A DNA stretch of 64,000 nt, taken from assembly GCA_007026445.1 (NCBI GenBank), contig VDMD01000002.1, positions 1,426,001 to 1,490,000 on the forward strand, in the 5' to 3' direction. Shown one piece after another: positions 34,651 through 45,550 of the stretch; position 1 is the first letter of the stretch, and each line of letters starts with the position of its first letter. Position numbers and translations under genes: made by a program. Origin of the DNA: Schizophyllum amplum. Lineage: Eukaryota > Basidiomycota > Agaricomycetes > Agaricales > Schizophyllaceae. Under the pieces are notes generated by a model. It was not told where the DNA came from. It was given only the letters and a program-made list of their open reading frames with translations, and ran no database searches.

Positions 34651-36106
34651 TCACGCCTTCAGGGCTTCCTGATATTGCTGCAACCGTAATCTGTTTTTTT
34701 CCAATCAATCGAGCGCACTGACACGACTCAACACAGGCACTCACAAATTGCGCAACAGCATGAGGATGGTGACTTTACCGACCGCCGGAACGTATAACGA
34801 CGCCTATGCCCAACGTCAAACACGGCGCGTAGATCGTGCACATCGCGCCGCACCTTTTCTCGGACATCGGCCTCGAAGTTCTTATCCGCCGCGACGTTTA
34901 CGCACACGCAGCCATCCTTGAGCCACGCGGTCTTGACCTTGTACGAAGCAACTGGGACTGCAGAGATCACAACGTCGGCTATGGCGAGGCACTCTTGAAG
35001 CTGCATCGTGCAGGGATGAACGATGTGGCGCGGGTGGTAGCGGCGTGCAGCATCGTCTGAGTCTCTAGGGCGCTTGGTGTACTCCTGCCGCCTGGTCAGT
35101 CGTTTGAGAGATGGTCGTCGCAGCGAGAGAAGCTTACCTGGATGGAGTCGATGTCTACGGAGAATACCCGTGCACCATCGTTCGCCAACAGCGCGGCCAG
35201 AGGGCGTCCAACGACCTCGGATCTGCCCTCAATGTCAGAATGCATGCGCTACAAGCAGAAAACAGGGCAGCAACAGGTATCCTTGCCTGATCGTGAAACG
35301 GCAGCTTACCGGTTGATGACTACGACAGTCTTCCCATATGCGCGATCGCCGTAAGGCAATAACTTGTTGTATACGCCGGCGTACTCGAGCGTCTTCACGA
35401 CAGCGAGCGGTGTGCATGGGATGATGGACTTGAAGGTGCCCGGCGGAGGAGTATCGGTCTTGGAGTGGTCTGGGGCGCTCTCCGTGGCCATAGTCATCTT
35501 GGCTGAGGTGAGGGAGCGTGGCTCGATGAAGCGGATACTAGAAGGCATTGTTCAGGTAATCGCAACAAGTCACTGGCAAGCAATAGACTCACTTGTGGTA
35601 CAGGTTGTAGTGGAACTTGAAGTGCAGGCCCTCGACGTCCTTTAGCGGGGACACCACCTATAATGGCTATGTCTTCGGCTTTCGACGTGATGTGGGTGCC
35701 CTACCTGCTGCAGGTAATGGTCCTGCTGCGATCCAAAGATGGGGAAGTAGACCTGCGCGCAGATCGTGTCAGCCGCTGGTCTCCGTCCGTTAAAACCGCC
35801 ACGCACCATAATTCCGTCGACACTGTCGTCCTCATTCGCCTCAATAATCGCCTCCTCGACACCCTCGCCCTCTGCAAGGTCCGGCTTGCTCGCCGCGCCC
35901 GTCGTGCGCAGCTCGAACTGGAAGCCCAGGTCCTCGCATTGCTTCCGCGTGAAGTCTGCGTAGAACTTGCTGGGGGACGCAGAGGTCGCGAGGATGCCGA
36001 CGAGCTTGGGCGGCCGCGGGCGTTGCGCGAGCGCAGACTTGACCTCCTCGCGGAACGTTGCGGCGATGGGGTCCGCTTTCAACAGTACACCTTTAGGTGC
36101 GGACAT
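34651..36106 (-). CDS. NAD-dependent methylenetetrahydrofolate dehydrogenase (Mtd1 type)
   Basis: Start MSAPKGVLLKADPIA at 36106, stop at 34651. The dehydrogenase shows KLVGILATSASPSKFYADFTRKQCEDLG, then SVDGIMVYFPIFGSQQDHYLQQVVSPLKDVEG (after removal of a 54-nt intron, 35753-35806), FKSIIPCTPLAVVKTLEYAGVYN, YGKTVVVINRSEVVGRPLAALLANDGARVFSVD, and CVCVNVAADKNFEADVREKASLYVPAVGKVTILMLLRNL. The final exon supplies LRLQQYQEALKA. This is the cytosolic yeast Mtd1 family, which oxidises 5,10-methylene-THF using NAD without a cyclohydrolase activity, feeding one-carbon units to purine synthesis. The 54-nt intron is stop-free, so retention would insert 18 residues into the active-site region. Confidence 0.93.
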
Positions 36107-36819
36107 GATGGGCAGACAGAAGAAGAGGGAGAGAGGCCAGTCACTGTGTACTCAGAGGAGCAGACAACTTCAACAAGTGCGCAGGCGCTTAGCTCTGATC
36201 ATCTGATCGACGCTGATCAAAATTTGCCGTCATCGGCATCTAACTTGGCGCGTCGCGCGCGAACGTGCCATGGTGAGCGCTTGAGCTTGAGCTCTCGATG
36301 TGTTGTTGACCAACGTCGCAATACCACATTTTGATGACCCAGATAAGGGATCCCATGAAGACGCTTGGTTCGTAAAGTATGCGCTGATGAGCGGTGGGTC
36401 GAATTCTTTGTCGATTCCATTGCAAGATCTTCCTCCTATGGACCGCCAGCACCCAGAGCCCAAAGGCTAGCCCGACATCAAAGGCGCTCACGTGCTTAGA
36501 CGCCCCGCCCGTTGAACTTGGAGGAATCAGGCCCCCCGAATATTCTGCTTGCCAACGCCCACGCCGTCTTGTCTTATATAGCCGTCGCCTGGCACCCGCA
36601 GTCTCAGACTTCCTCTCCAGTCGTCCGCGCAAGCGCCGGGCAAAACACTGCCACCCTCACCCTGACTCTCCGCTCCGCGAGACATCTCTCCCAGCAGCCT
36701 CGCCGCCATGGCATATAAAAGGCGGCCCTATTCATCTCACGTTCTCAACATCCTCAGCATCCTCAGCACCACCAACACCCGCCACAACCAATCCACCGCC
36801 CCTCAAGCCCAACTTCGTC
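36107..36819. other. Divergent intergenic region, Mtd1 / ricin-B lectin
   Basis: About 710 bases with a TATA-like CATATAAAAGG at 36711-36721 facing the lectin gene and CA/CT-rich sequence after it. Open frames within it look accidental. Confidence 0.5.
36711..36721 (+). promoter_or_regulatory. TATA-like box of the ricin-B lectin gene
   Basis: CATATAAAAGG about 100 bases before the ATG at 36820, followed by a C/A-rich leader typical of strongly expressed secreted fungal genes. Confidence 0.6.
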
Positions 36820-37833
36820 ATGTTCTCTATTGTGCTGCTCGCCGCCCTTCCGGCCGTGCTCGCTAAGCCACTCCCCCGTCAGACAACCTCCACGCCTGGC
36901 GGCGCCGTTCACATCCACCCCAACGGCAACACCAACTTCTGCCTCGGCGCCTCTGGCACGGGCAATGGCGCGCTCGTCGACATCTACGACTGCTCAACCA
37001 AGACGTCCAACACCCCCGCATGGGTCCTCGACGCCGCCAACAAGCGCTTCCAGCTTAGCGGTACGCAGATGTGCCTCGACGCGGGCAACGCACGTGAGTA
37101 CTACGAAGCTCCTCAACTTGGGCGCTGTATCTGACTTGCTTTCCAGCCCACGACGGTGTATCTATGAAGATCTGGCAGTGCTACGACAACCTCACCCAGC
37201 AAACATGGGTGTACGATTCCTCCAACCAGCACTTCAGCGTCGGCAGCGGCGCTGAGTGCCTCGACCTCCGCGACGGCAACCTCTCCGACGGTACTTCGAC
37301 TCAGACCTGGGCGTGCAGCGCCGACAACACCAACCAGAAGTGGGCCACGACCGCTTCCACGTCCACCACATCGCCCTCCACGCCCTCGACTAACGGCCAG
37401 GTGCTCCACCCCAACGGCAACAGCGGCAAGTGCCTCAATGTTGCGGGTGACGCAGCGAACGGGACCCCGGTCCAAATGTACGTGCTCTTCGACTGCAGTG
37501 TACAAGCACTCGCTGACCTTGCGCTTCAGTGATGATTGCGACGGTTCTGCTGCGCAGCAGTTTGTGCTCTCCCGCGGTACGACCTCTGTCAAGCTTGCTG
37601 GCACAGACTTCTGCCTCGACGCCGGGGAGAACATTGGCAATGGTGCTGCCATGAAGCTCTGGCAGTGCTACGATGGCCTTGCCCAGCAGACCTGGTTCTA
37701 CACGGAGGACAACCGCATCGCCGTCCAGGGCTACGGGCAGTGCCTCGACCTGTCCCGCGGTGTTCTTGACAACGGCAACACCATGCAGACCTGGACATGC
37801 ACGGACGGCAACACCAACCAGATCTGGAACTAA
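36820..37833 (+). CDS. Secreted ricin-B-lectin (beta-trefoil) protein, 302 aa
   Basis: Three exons: 36820-37093, 37147-37477 and 37530-37833. Residues 1-16 (MFSIVLLAALPAVLAK) form a signal peptide with LAK cleavage. Two ricin-type beta-trefoils follow, separated by a Ser/Thr linker (TTASTSTTSPSTPSTNG). The diagnostic repeats are visible: FCLGASG, MKIWQCYDNLTQQTWVYD, ECLDLRDGNLSDGTSTQTWACSADNTNQKW, then KCLNVAGDAANGTPVQ, FCLDAGENIGNGAAMKLWQCYDGLAQQTW and QCLDLSRGVLDNGNTMQTWTC. QxW triads are present in most subdomains. The two halves are alike, so an internal duplication is probable. It should bind galactose-type sugars outside the cell; no catalytic domain is attached. Confidence 0.93.
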
Positions 37834-38409
37834 AAACTCGGGATTGGTAGATGGGTCCGGGCATGCACTTCACCGCCTTGATAACAAAAGGACTTCGCAT
37901 TCAATCCTGCACGCTTTATAACGCTCTCGCATGTACAACACAGTGCCTCTTACTATCATTATCAATGTCTTTCTCTCAACTTCTTGTCCCAACTTCCACT
38001 GTCGAACGTTTTCATCACATTCGGTAAATACCGGCTTTTTTTCCCTTTCCTTGCTGCCATCTTCGTTCTGGAGGTATTGACATTTATCTTTGTGTTTGCC
38101 ATCGCCTACTCCAATTTCATCCTTATAATAAGTTGCGTCTGCGATGTTTCTCCACTTGCCACAATCTCTACATGGGCGATCTTCTCGTCATCCCTTCAGC
38201 CAAGCCATGTATCAACGTGAGCAGCTGCAAATCATCTGCTCGAACTCGCTGCCGGGGTAAGCATCGCGCCGTCCATCTGAGGCATGAGCACCTCGAGTCT
38301 CTGGTCGCAGACATCGTCTGATGGGAAATTCTTTGGCTATATGGGATGCAAGTACAATGGTAAACCTCAAGACCTATATATCGTCCTCGTATAGTTTCCA
38401 TGCACCATC
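37834..38409. other. Convergent intergenic region
   Basis: About 575 T-rich bases between the 3' ends of the lectin (+) and the hydrolase (-). No gene or RNA recognised. Confidence 0.4.
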
Positions 38410-39720
38410 TCACAGCTTCGCTTGAGGAGGCTTCAAACACTGATACTGAAGCCATTCCAGGACGCGCGTGGTGACGATGTCAGGGGCCTCTATCATGAGC
38501 CAGTGGCCACACCCTTCGAGTGCAACGTCCTGTAGGCGGGGTACGAATTTGCGCGACGCGGCGACTGCCTGTGGTGGCGTCGAGCGGTCCTTAGTTCCCC
38601 AAAGGAGGAGCACAGAGAGGTCGTCGGGTAGCTTGTATGGGAGTCTAGCGGCTGGGGAGATTCGTGTGTGAGAGACAGGTGGTGTAGAGAGTTGCAGTGA
38701 AATAATAAGAGAGGACGCACTTTCTTCCTCGTCAAAGCGAAGCCTCGTAGTCCGATAGTAGTTTGTGGGACCATGCATGCCTTTGCGGAACTCTTGCACA
38801 TAGTATTGTTGTTCCTATGATAATGAGGAAGGTCTTCGCTAATTTTGAAAGAAAAGCCCACCTCGTCAGATAGCCATACGTCGTATTCCTTATCTTCGCG
38901 GCCAAGAGTACCTTCGAAGTCGCGAAACAGACTGCCGCCGCCACGCCTACTAAACAGCAGGCGCACAAACTGACCGAGCTACGGCGGAGGTCATTATACT
39001 ATGCAAGTCGAAAGTAGGCTGTACTCACCCTCGCTTCTATGAAGGCCGTTGATTGCGGACTGGCCAAATAGCCCTGGTACGCCCAGTTCGGGTATCGTTT
39101 GATAATTTCATGAAGCGGGACATAGGTGGGCGACCGCGGAACGTATGGAATTGACAAACTGAGCAGAAAATTTACTTCAGCCTTGTTGATGGCAGGAGAA
39201 GGAGTAAGATGCAGACGTCACCAGCGCGAGAAGGCGATGAGGGTGCCAAAGTGCGAACCGTCCGACGGTGTAGGCGCCCCAGTCATGTCCGATGAGGACC
39301 GCCTTGCGTACATCGAGGAGGTCAAGAAGAGCAGCGAGGTCGTCGCACAGCTTCCGCATAGTGTATTCTGCGGGGTCCTGCGGTCTGTCCGTCTCGCCAT
39401 AGCCGAGCATGTCCGGTACAACGACGCGGTAGCCAGCCTGGCACCAAGGGCTGATCTGGTTTCGCCAGCCGTACCTGCGACGCTCAAAATTCTCAGATTT
39501 TAAGAGAAGAATGCCATTCAATACCAAAGGTCTGGGAATCCGTGTACACAGAGAAGAGTGGGCGTTCGCCCGTGTTCATACTTCACGGGTACCTGGTCCA
39601 CAAAGTGGTACTTCCGACCGGTAGACAGGATCGCGTGCCTTCACTTTTGAGCCAACGTGGTCAAAAAGCTTTCTCGTGGATTTACCTGTGGTCGAAGTTC
39701 GCTGGGCCGATGACAGTCAT
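38410..39720 (-). CDS. Alpha/beta hydrolase, soluble epoxide hydrolase type
   Basis: Start MTVIGPANFDHR at 39720. Splicing gives FDHRHAILSTGRKYHFVDQ, then LLCVHGFPDLWYGWRNQISPW (HGFPD oxyanion loop), VVVPDMLGYGETDRPQD, KAVLIGHDWGAYTVGRFALWHPHRLLALVT (GHDWGA nucleophile elbow with Asp), PLHEIIKRYPNWAYQGYLASPQSTAFIEAR, then LPDDLSVLLLWGTKDRSTPP (acid residue) and EGCGHWLMIEAPD (catalytic His). This is the epoxide hydrolase/haloalkane dehalogenase-like fold with an Asp nucleophile. Epoxide hydrolysis is the likeliest activity, though the substrate is unknown. It has no signal peptide, so it is probably cytosolic or peroxisomal. It is divergent from the Barentsz-like gene. Confidence 0.87.
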
Positions 39721-40141
39721 GGTTGAGAGTGAGAGCAGTGGGAGAGTTCGACGTTGTTCAACATGATCATCCGGTCCGGCAAGCTCACTTCCGAGTGGGA
39801 ACTTCGTACTCAGGCTCGGCAAATGCCGAACCGTACGCATGACGTGACTCATCTGACATCAAATTTTCGGCACGAAGCGGCGGCGCTGTGCCGGTTTGCT
39901 GACCAGTGACGGTCCTTGTCCTGAACGCCCTTGTTTTGGTCAACCACGCACTCACCGCACGGCCCCTGCTCAAATTACAAGTACTCCATATCCCTCTTCA
40001 AAGCCGGAATTCATCTCAAACTCGCTCCTAATCACCTCAGACGTGCCACATTTGCGCAACAAATCGCCCATACAGCCCCGTAAGGTCTGCCTTTGTTCAT
40101 ACAGCCAAGGACTTGTTCGATTGACCGATTACAAGTTCTTC
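39721..40141. promoter_or_regulatory. Divergent promoter region, hydrolase / Barentsz-like
   Basis: 421 bases between the two start codons. The plus-strand frame is open from 39896, but the first Met that gives ordinary sequence is at 40142. Confidence 0.35.
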
Positions 40142-42520
40142 ATGCCTGCCCCCGTTGCATCGTCCTCTTTGCTTCGCACAGCCGAGTCCGCTGCTGCACC
40201 GAAAGCACGCACTCAGCCGGCGCCCAAGAAGACCCGCACGATCAGGCGGAGGGGACCCCGTAGACCTGTTGGTGACAGCGATGATGAGGTCGAAAGGGAG
40301 GCAGGATCGGACTCTGAATCGGACGACACCCTCTCCTCAGCGACGTCCGACTCGGACAGCGAACTGGACGAACCGCAGCCCCACAGTCACTCACACCCCC
40401 TTACCCCGAGCACCAGCCAAAGCCCCGAAGACGGCGCTTCCGTGACCAAGGATGTCCTCCCTTCCGTCAACGGTCAAGCGTCGTTCTTCACCGACACAAA
40501 TGCCTGGTCGGAGATGGTAGCCGACGAAACTGCACACGGTCCTGCAGGATTGCCAGAGATCGACTTCCAGGAATTCGAGGGGGACATGTCGACACTCAAT
40601 GAGGCGACCTCACGTCGTTCCCCTTCCCCTGAGGAAGCGGAATCCTCCTCATCTGCGCGGCTAGATGACGAAAGCGAAAACACGCCGCCTTCATCTCGCT
40701 TCAAGCAGAGGGAGTCTGTGCCTGGCAAAACAGCGGGGCATTCGGCACGTCAGGCGTACCAGAAGTGTTTAGAGGACCCCGCCTTCGTTCCAGTAGTAGG
40801 AGAGTTCTGGGGCCACGATGATCGACTTCTCGACAAGTCGCTGCGCAGTCTCAGCGGGTGGTGGCGTGGTCGCTGGCAAGGTCAAGCTCGCGGTCGTGGC
40901 ATGGGCTCCCGTGGTCGTGGTCGGGGTGGATATCTTGGCGGACCAGGACGGCCTAATGAAGAGCAAGTCGAGGAGGAGAATCTTCCCCCTGTCGATCGCG
41001 CCTGGAGGCACGATGGATTCGAAGAGATGCAGAAGCAGGACGAACAACGTCGCACTGTCCTTCAACGTAGGCAGCTGCAACAGCAACTCGTTCCCCGTGG
41101 CGTCAACAACTTCCGTGGACGCGGCTTCGCACCACCGAGAGGAGGGTACGCCCCCTTCCGCGGATCGTTCAATAATTCGCCCTCCTCTCGCCCGACCTCG
41201 CTCTTCCCTCCTCGCCCCTTCTTCGCTGCGAAGCCCGAGAAGGTGTGGACGAAGCAGCATGATGGATATTTGCACTTGGACCCGGCCTTCAAGCCTCGTC
41301 CGGGTCAGGGGCCGGCATACCGTGTGCGGTTAGCAAATGAGCCTGCAGCCGTAGTTCGTGCAACGAAATACGTGCCGCGATGGGCAGCGGTGTCGAAACC
41401 TGCCGTCATTATCTCGGGACCCGAGGCCGCAGTCCAAGAGTTTGTCGTACGTCTGCCGCCTAAGTCGGTGGTCAAGCCAAGCACGGTCGTTATGAAGCCA
41501 CGACATTCAGTACCGCCCGCCGAAGCGCCTGCGGTGCAGCCGCTATCGAAGGCTACTGCACCTGCTGCTCTTGTTGCTCCGTCGACAACAGCGCCAGTAT
41601 CTGCGCCCGTAGATGTCCACTCTGTCGCGAGTACGTCTACTCTACCCCCTCCCTCGGTTTCTGCGCACGTGCCAGAACCCGAGCATGTGCCAGAAGTTCC
41701 TCCTCCAGCCGTTCAGCCGACAGCGCCGCCATTGGTCGAGCAACAGCCCTTGTTGCCCACGCCACCACCTGCGCTTGCCCATCCTGGCCCAATCCAGACG
41801 GTCTTCAGTCCACAGCCTCAATCACCTTCCTACGGATCACCCTATGGATACGCTGCGCCCTTGCCGCCCGGTGTCGCCTACAACCACCTTGGCATGCCGT
41901 ACGAGGTGGCCACGGGTCGTCCTGTCTATCTGCAGCCTCCGCCGCCGCCGCCTGCGCCCATGCCCATGTACGCACCGACCACGCAGCCCGTTATGCACGC
42001 TCCCGCGCCACAGCCCGTCATGCACGGGATGCCCAGCAGTGGATTCATGGCGGGTCACATGCGGCACCTTTCGCATGTCTCGTCCGAATATATGTCGCAT
42101 ACGCCCGTGAGCGCGCACACACCGCCGGTCAACGGGCTGGTCGATCCTGCGACCGGCGTGCCGCTCTTCGCGCCGCCGCGGCAGACGTCGCGCGTGCAAA
42201 TACGTGCGCCCACCGACGCGGAGGACGGCAAGGGCAAGTCGAGTGGTTTGCGCAGCTCGGCGACGCCCTTCCAGCCGCCTATACAGCAGCAGCAGCAGTC
42301 ACTGCCGGGGACCTACGCCGAATACGTTGAGGCGGAGAATGCGCAGATGAATGGGCACGTCGCAGGGACGCCCTCAGTGGACGGGCAAGGGTACATGGGA
42401 TACAACCCGTATCAGCAGTACTACTACCCGGAGAACTATGGATATCCCTACATGGACGTCGCGCAGGCGAATCCGTACGAGGCATACCCAACAGACTTGC
42501 AAGGCGGTTACTATCAGTAG
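40142..42520 (+). CDS. Barentsz/CASC3-like (Btz domain) protein, 792 aa
   Basis: Single exon. The N-terminal 200 residues are acidic and Ser-rich after a basic KKTRTIRRRGPRRP stretch. A Btz/SELOR-like segment follows: DPAFVPVVGEFWGHDDR, an Arg/Gly run (RGRWQGQARGRGMGSRGRGRGG) and VDRAWRHDGFEEMQKQDEQRR. In Barentsz/CASC3 this region clamps eIF4AIII in the exon-junction complex. A further RGxFxPPRGG patch occurs near 41100-41170. The C-terminal half is Pro/Gln/Tyr-rich, with a short CAG run at 42286-42299 (QQQQQ) and a Tyr-rich end. Expected role is RNA binding, mRNA localisation or surveillance. Absence of introns in so large a gene is unusual for this window. Confidence 0.8.
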   Translation: MPAPVASSSLLRTAESAAAPKARTQPAPKKTRTIRRRGPRRPVGDSDDEVEREAGSDSESDDTLSSATSDSDSELDEPQPHSHSHPLTPSTSQSPEDGASVTKDVLPSVNGQASFFTDTNAWSEMVADETAHGPAGLPEIDFQEFEGDMSTLNEATSRRSPSPEEAESSSSARLDDESENTPPSSRFKQRESVPGKTAGHSARQAYQKCLEDPAFVPVVGEFWGHDDRLLDKSLRSLSGWWRGRWQGQARGRGMGSRGRGRGGYLGGPGRPNEEQVEEENLPPVDRAWRHDGFEEMQKQDEQRRTVLQRRQLQQQLVPRGVNNFRGRGFAPPRGGYAPFRGSFNNSPSSRPTSLFPPRPFFAAKPEKVWTKQHDGYLHLDPAFKPRPGQGPAYRVRLANEPAAVVRATKYVPRWAAVSKPAVIISGPEAAVQEFVVRLPPKSVVKPSTVVMKPRHSVPPAEAPAVQPLSKATAPAALVAPSTTAPVSAPVDVHSVASTSTLPPPSVSAHVPEPEHVPEVPPPAVQPTAPPLVEQQPLLPTPPPALAHPGPIQTVFSPQPQSPSYGSPYGYAAPLPPGVAYNHLGMPYEVATGRPVYLQPPPPPPAPMPMYAPTTQPVMHAPAPQPVMHGMPSSGFMAGHMRHLSHVSSEYMSHTPVSAHTPPVNGLVDPATGVPLFAPPRQTSRVQIRAPTDAEDGKGKSSGLRSSATPFQPPIQQQQQSLPGTYAEYVEAENAQMNGHVAGTPSVDGQGYMGYNPYQQYYYPENYGYPYMDVAQANPYEAYPTDLQGGYYQ

Positions 42521-42837
42521 TTATGCTGGCCTTCTGCATGTTCACTTCGCGTTGACTTGCTGCAATTCGTATCTACCTTCTCTCTCCTCCCCTATCTTTC
42601 TTCTCTTGTTTCCTTCGTTGTAACTAGTATGAGTGGACTCTCTGAGACTTTTCGCATCTGTACATACTCAGTGCTTCCTGCTCATGACTGTTTGTGTTCT
42701 CTCGCTATCGTGGCTCGTCTCATTGTGCTGTGGCGTGTTCCCAATGCAACTGCTTCTTTCTGATTTGAATATCTATATGTGCAGAGCTTGGTCTGATCAT
42801 GAATGATTCTGCATCGCTGCAAGCACGCAACTCGAAA
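42521..42837. other. 3' region of the Barentsz-like gene
   Basis: T-rich sequence after the stop codon, ending at the TA flank of the inverted-repeat element. No gene. Confidence 0.4.
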
Positions 42838-42839
42838 TA

Positions 42840-43087
42840 CAGACCTTTCGGAAATGCTTGCTTGATTGGGAAGGTGATCAGATCAAAAATCGAAAATGGC
42901 GAGAAATCGAGAAAATGAGAATGGCGCCCTGCGGCGTCCTGGTGCACGAGATAAATACAGTTGAGTTCAGCAAGCTTGTACCATTTCCTGAGAGAAAGAA
43001 CGGAGTGAAAAGCTGCTCCCCACGCCGAGAAACGGGGGGCCCGCCGCTCGGACACGTCATCCGGAGCGCGCCTCGACGCGGGCGGCC
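42840..43087 (+). repeat. Left inverted arm of the 42.8-43.9 kb element
   Basis: From CAGACCTTTCGGAAATGC to CGCGGGCGGCC; reverse complement of 43672-43922. Confidence 0.85.
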
Positions 43088-43671
43088 TTCACCTGCCTCC
43101 AGCGGTTCGTTCTGCCTTGGAATCGTTGTGGCCTCGTTGAATGAGAGTCAGATGTATTTGGGTAGGACCTATGGATGTACAGATAATGTACTCCTCTCGA
43201 GGTGACCGCGCTAGATGACATCGCATGGCTGTGTTCCCGGAGGACAATAGCGGCGCACATCCGCGCGTCATGAGATCTGCCTGTGCTCGTCTGAGGAGCA
43301 CAGAGAACGCAGCCGACGCTGCTGAGGCAGCATACTCAGCATGACGGCCCTGTAGCACGGCCCTTTACGTGGCCTTCGGCAGCTGGACGGGAGACGACGC
43401 AATCAACCTCTTCCCTTCATAAAGATACCTTCCTGCACCATAGTAGCAGTCTGTGCGTTCGCAAAGGGCTCCTAGACCGCCAGATAGTGAGAAGATTGGG
43501 TGCAAGCGCACCAGCAGCGCGGCGGCGGCACTGCAGGTAGCAATGCTACTGCTTACATACAGCTCATGACTGGCTTTACACTGTCTGTGTGCTCTAGCGT
43601 ATATATATATTGGCTACATACAGTTTCCAAGGGGTATGCGCGACCTAGCATGGCACTGTGGCGGCGCTGCA

Positions 43672-43922
43672 GGCCGCCCGCGTCGAGGCGGCGCGCTCAG
43701 GATGGCGTGTCCGGGCGTCGGGCCCCGTGGGGAGCAGCTTTTCACTCCGTTCTTGCTCTCAGGCAAAGGTACAGGCTTGCTCAACTCATCTGTATTTATC
43801 TCGTACACCAGGACGTAGCTGACGACGCCGCAGGGCGCCATTCTCATTTTCTCGATTTCTCGCCATTTTCGATTTTTGATCTGATCACCTTCCCAATCAA
43901 GCAAGCATTTCCGAAAGGTCTG
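43672..43922 (-). repeat. Right inverted arm of the 42.8-43.9 kb element
   Basis: Matches the left arm in reverse complement; it has 12 extra bases near 43810 and lacks 12 bases near 43725. Confidence 0.85.
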
Positions 43923-44037
43923 TACAACAAACAAGCGTCAACATCGACGCGCCAATTGATCGCGTCAAGGCGCGCTCCTTGTTCTCAACCACTACGGCCC
44001 TATACATCCCCGCGCCGTCGAGTTAACCAGTCGAGCC

Positions 44038-45550
44038 ATGAAGAACGACAAACCGGAAGAGCACGAGATCCCGCAATTGCAACGACCGCCGTCGCCGCCT
44101 CCGCACACAACTTTCGCGACCCGCCAGATCCATGTACGAAGCCGCGCCCCACGCCGTCTGCCAATCTAAGACGTATTTCGCATATTATCTACGATCCTGA
44201 ACTCCCTTCGTATGGACGCTTCTCGTGTTATGATCCGTCCCGACACATCCACCTCAGGCGCCATCCTTCTCCGCGTTCAAGCCGCGCGACTACCGGTTCA
44301 GCGGGCAGCCTCGTAGCATGACGCACATCGCATGGAGCTGCGATGGCAAGCGCGTAGCCGCCGTCGGTCACGACAAGATGGCCCGTGTGTGGAATTCGGA
44401 CAAGCCTGTGAGTGTAAACAAGCAGGATTTGCTACGTACCGGTCCGCCGTTATATTTGTGCCCCGGCTGACTTATTGCATGGCCAGCTCGAACCTCGATT
44501 GGCTACACTCTACAGTGGGACGCACACCGAAGACGTCAGCTATGTTTCGTGGAACCCCACGCATCCAGATCTATTTTGCACTTCAAGTCTACTGGATCGC
44601 AGGATAGTTTTCTGGGATGCTCGCCGTACGTTATCATCCCCTTCATTCCCCACATGAGCTGACCATTCTCTCGTTTCTAACAATTCCATTTCCCTGATTG
44701 TCGTTTCATACCTCACTTCGCGGAGACAGAGAAAAGTCGCTCAATAAGCCATACCACCTTACAATACGGTGCAACAACGACGAACTACTCTCCTGACGGC
44801 AAACATCTACTCTACACGGGTTATAGCGCCGACAGCAAGCACGTACAGGCATCTTTTCTGCGCCTCAAGGGCGGCAACGAATGGGAGATGATGGAAAATG
44901 TCGGCGCGAAAGGCTCAAAAGGCATATTCAACAACGCTGGCGACGCGGTCATCATGGCGCACACTGGGCTGCACAATTTGGACGTGTACAACTTCCCCGA
45001 TATGACTCTCTACGAGAACGTATCGGCGCATGTGGGAGGCTCTACGTCGGTGGCATTGGACCCGCGGGGCAGGTGCGTTTGGTGGATGGCATCCTTGAAC
45101 GGATGTTGATGACGTTCAGATACCTCGCGTCGGGCGGCCTCGATGGTATCGTCAATCTCTTCGACCTTGATGAGTGGATCTGTGCGCGAACCATCACATC
45201 TTGCGAGTAAGTTCGGTCACTCCTGTGTCCACAACGCATGCTCATGACCATGGCCAGCCACTCCATCAACGCCGTCAGCTTCTCATACGACGGCGAATAC
45301 CTGGCTTTGGCAACGGCGGGGCCATACGTTGACATCGTAAGCGTGACCATCTTTGCCACTGGACTTCAGCTGAGCATTTTTCCAGTGCGCAACCGAAACC
45401 GCTGCGCCCTTGCATCGCGTACCATCCCCTGGCCCAGCGCCGACAGTGGCGTGGCACCCTTCACAACATGCAATTGCTTACTGTTCTAAGCAACGCGACG
45501 GTCAGCAAACTTCAGGCGCGTACGTGAGTACCTTTGGTATACTGGAATAG
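44038..45550 (+). CDS. THO complex subunit 3 (THOC3/Tex1), WD40 protein
   Basis: First exon 44038-44133, then 44258-44407 and from 44487 on. The product reads KPRDYRFSGQPRSMTHIAWSCDGKRVAAVGHDKMARVWN, YSGTHTEDVSYVSWNPTHPDLFCTSS, RIVFWDAR, VALDPRGRYLASGGLDGIVNLFDLDEWICARTITSCDHSINAVSFSYDGEYLALAT and TVAWHPSQHAIAYC. These are WD40 repeats in the arrangement of THOC3/Tex1, which joins the THO/TREX complex coupling transcription to mRNA export. First intron is 124 nt, longer than average. The region around QKSRSISHTTLQYGATT is less typical, so the fourth exon start may need revision. The end at 45550 could also be extended if the GTGAGT in the last codons is a donor. Confidence 0.83.

Larger units (their letters stand above)
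42840..43922. mobile_element. Candidate non-autonomous DNA element with long inverted repeats and TA flanks
   Basis: Two inverted arms of about 250 bp enclose about 580 bp. The ends read CAGACCTTTCGG ... CCGAAAGGTCTG and are flanked by TA on both sides (42838-42839 and 43923-43924), the target duplication of Tc1/mariner-type elements. The outer ~100 bp of the arms are identical; inner parts differ by substitutions and by indels of 12, 12 and 3 bases. No transposase is encoded. It sits between the Barentsz-like and THOC3 genes, ending 115 bases before the THOC3 start codon, so it may contribute to that promoter. Confidence 0.6.

Noticed and set aside
36240..36632. Minus-strand frame with two hydrophobic stretches between Mtd1 and the lectin
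   Set aside because: Poor codon pattern, and it lies in the promoter side of both flanking genes; no splice model or family.
37984..38220. Possible small hydrophobic protein (YRLFFPFLAAIFVLEVLTFIF)
   Set aside because: T-rich 3' intergenic DNA naturally encodes Phe/Leu/Ile; no ATG at its start and no promoter.
43500..44321. Plus-strand frame of 273 codons covering the repeat arm and the THOC3 5' end
   Set aside because: It crosses the inverted-repeat boundary and enters the THOC3 exons in the wrong frame; no homologous protein recognised.
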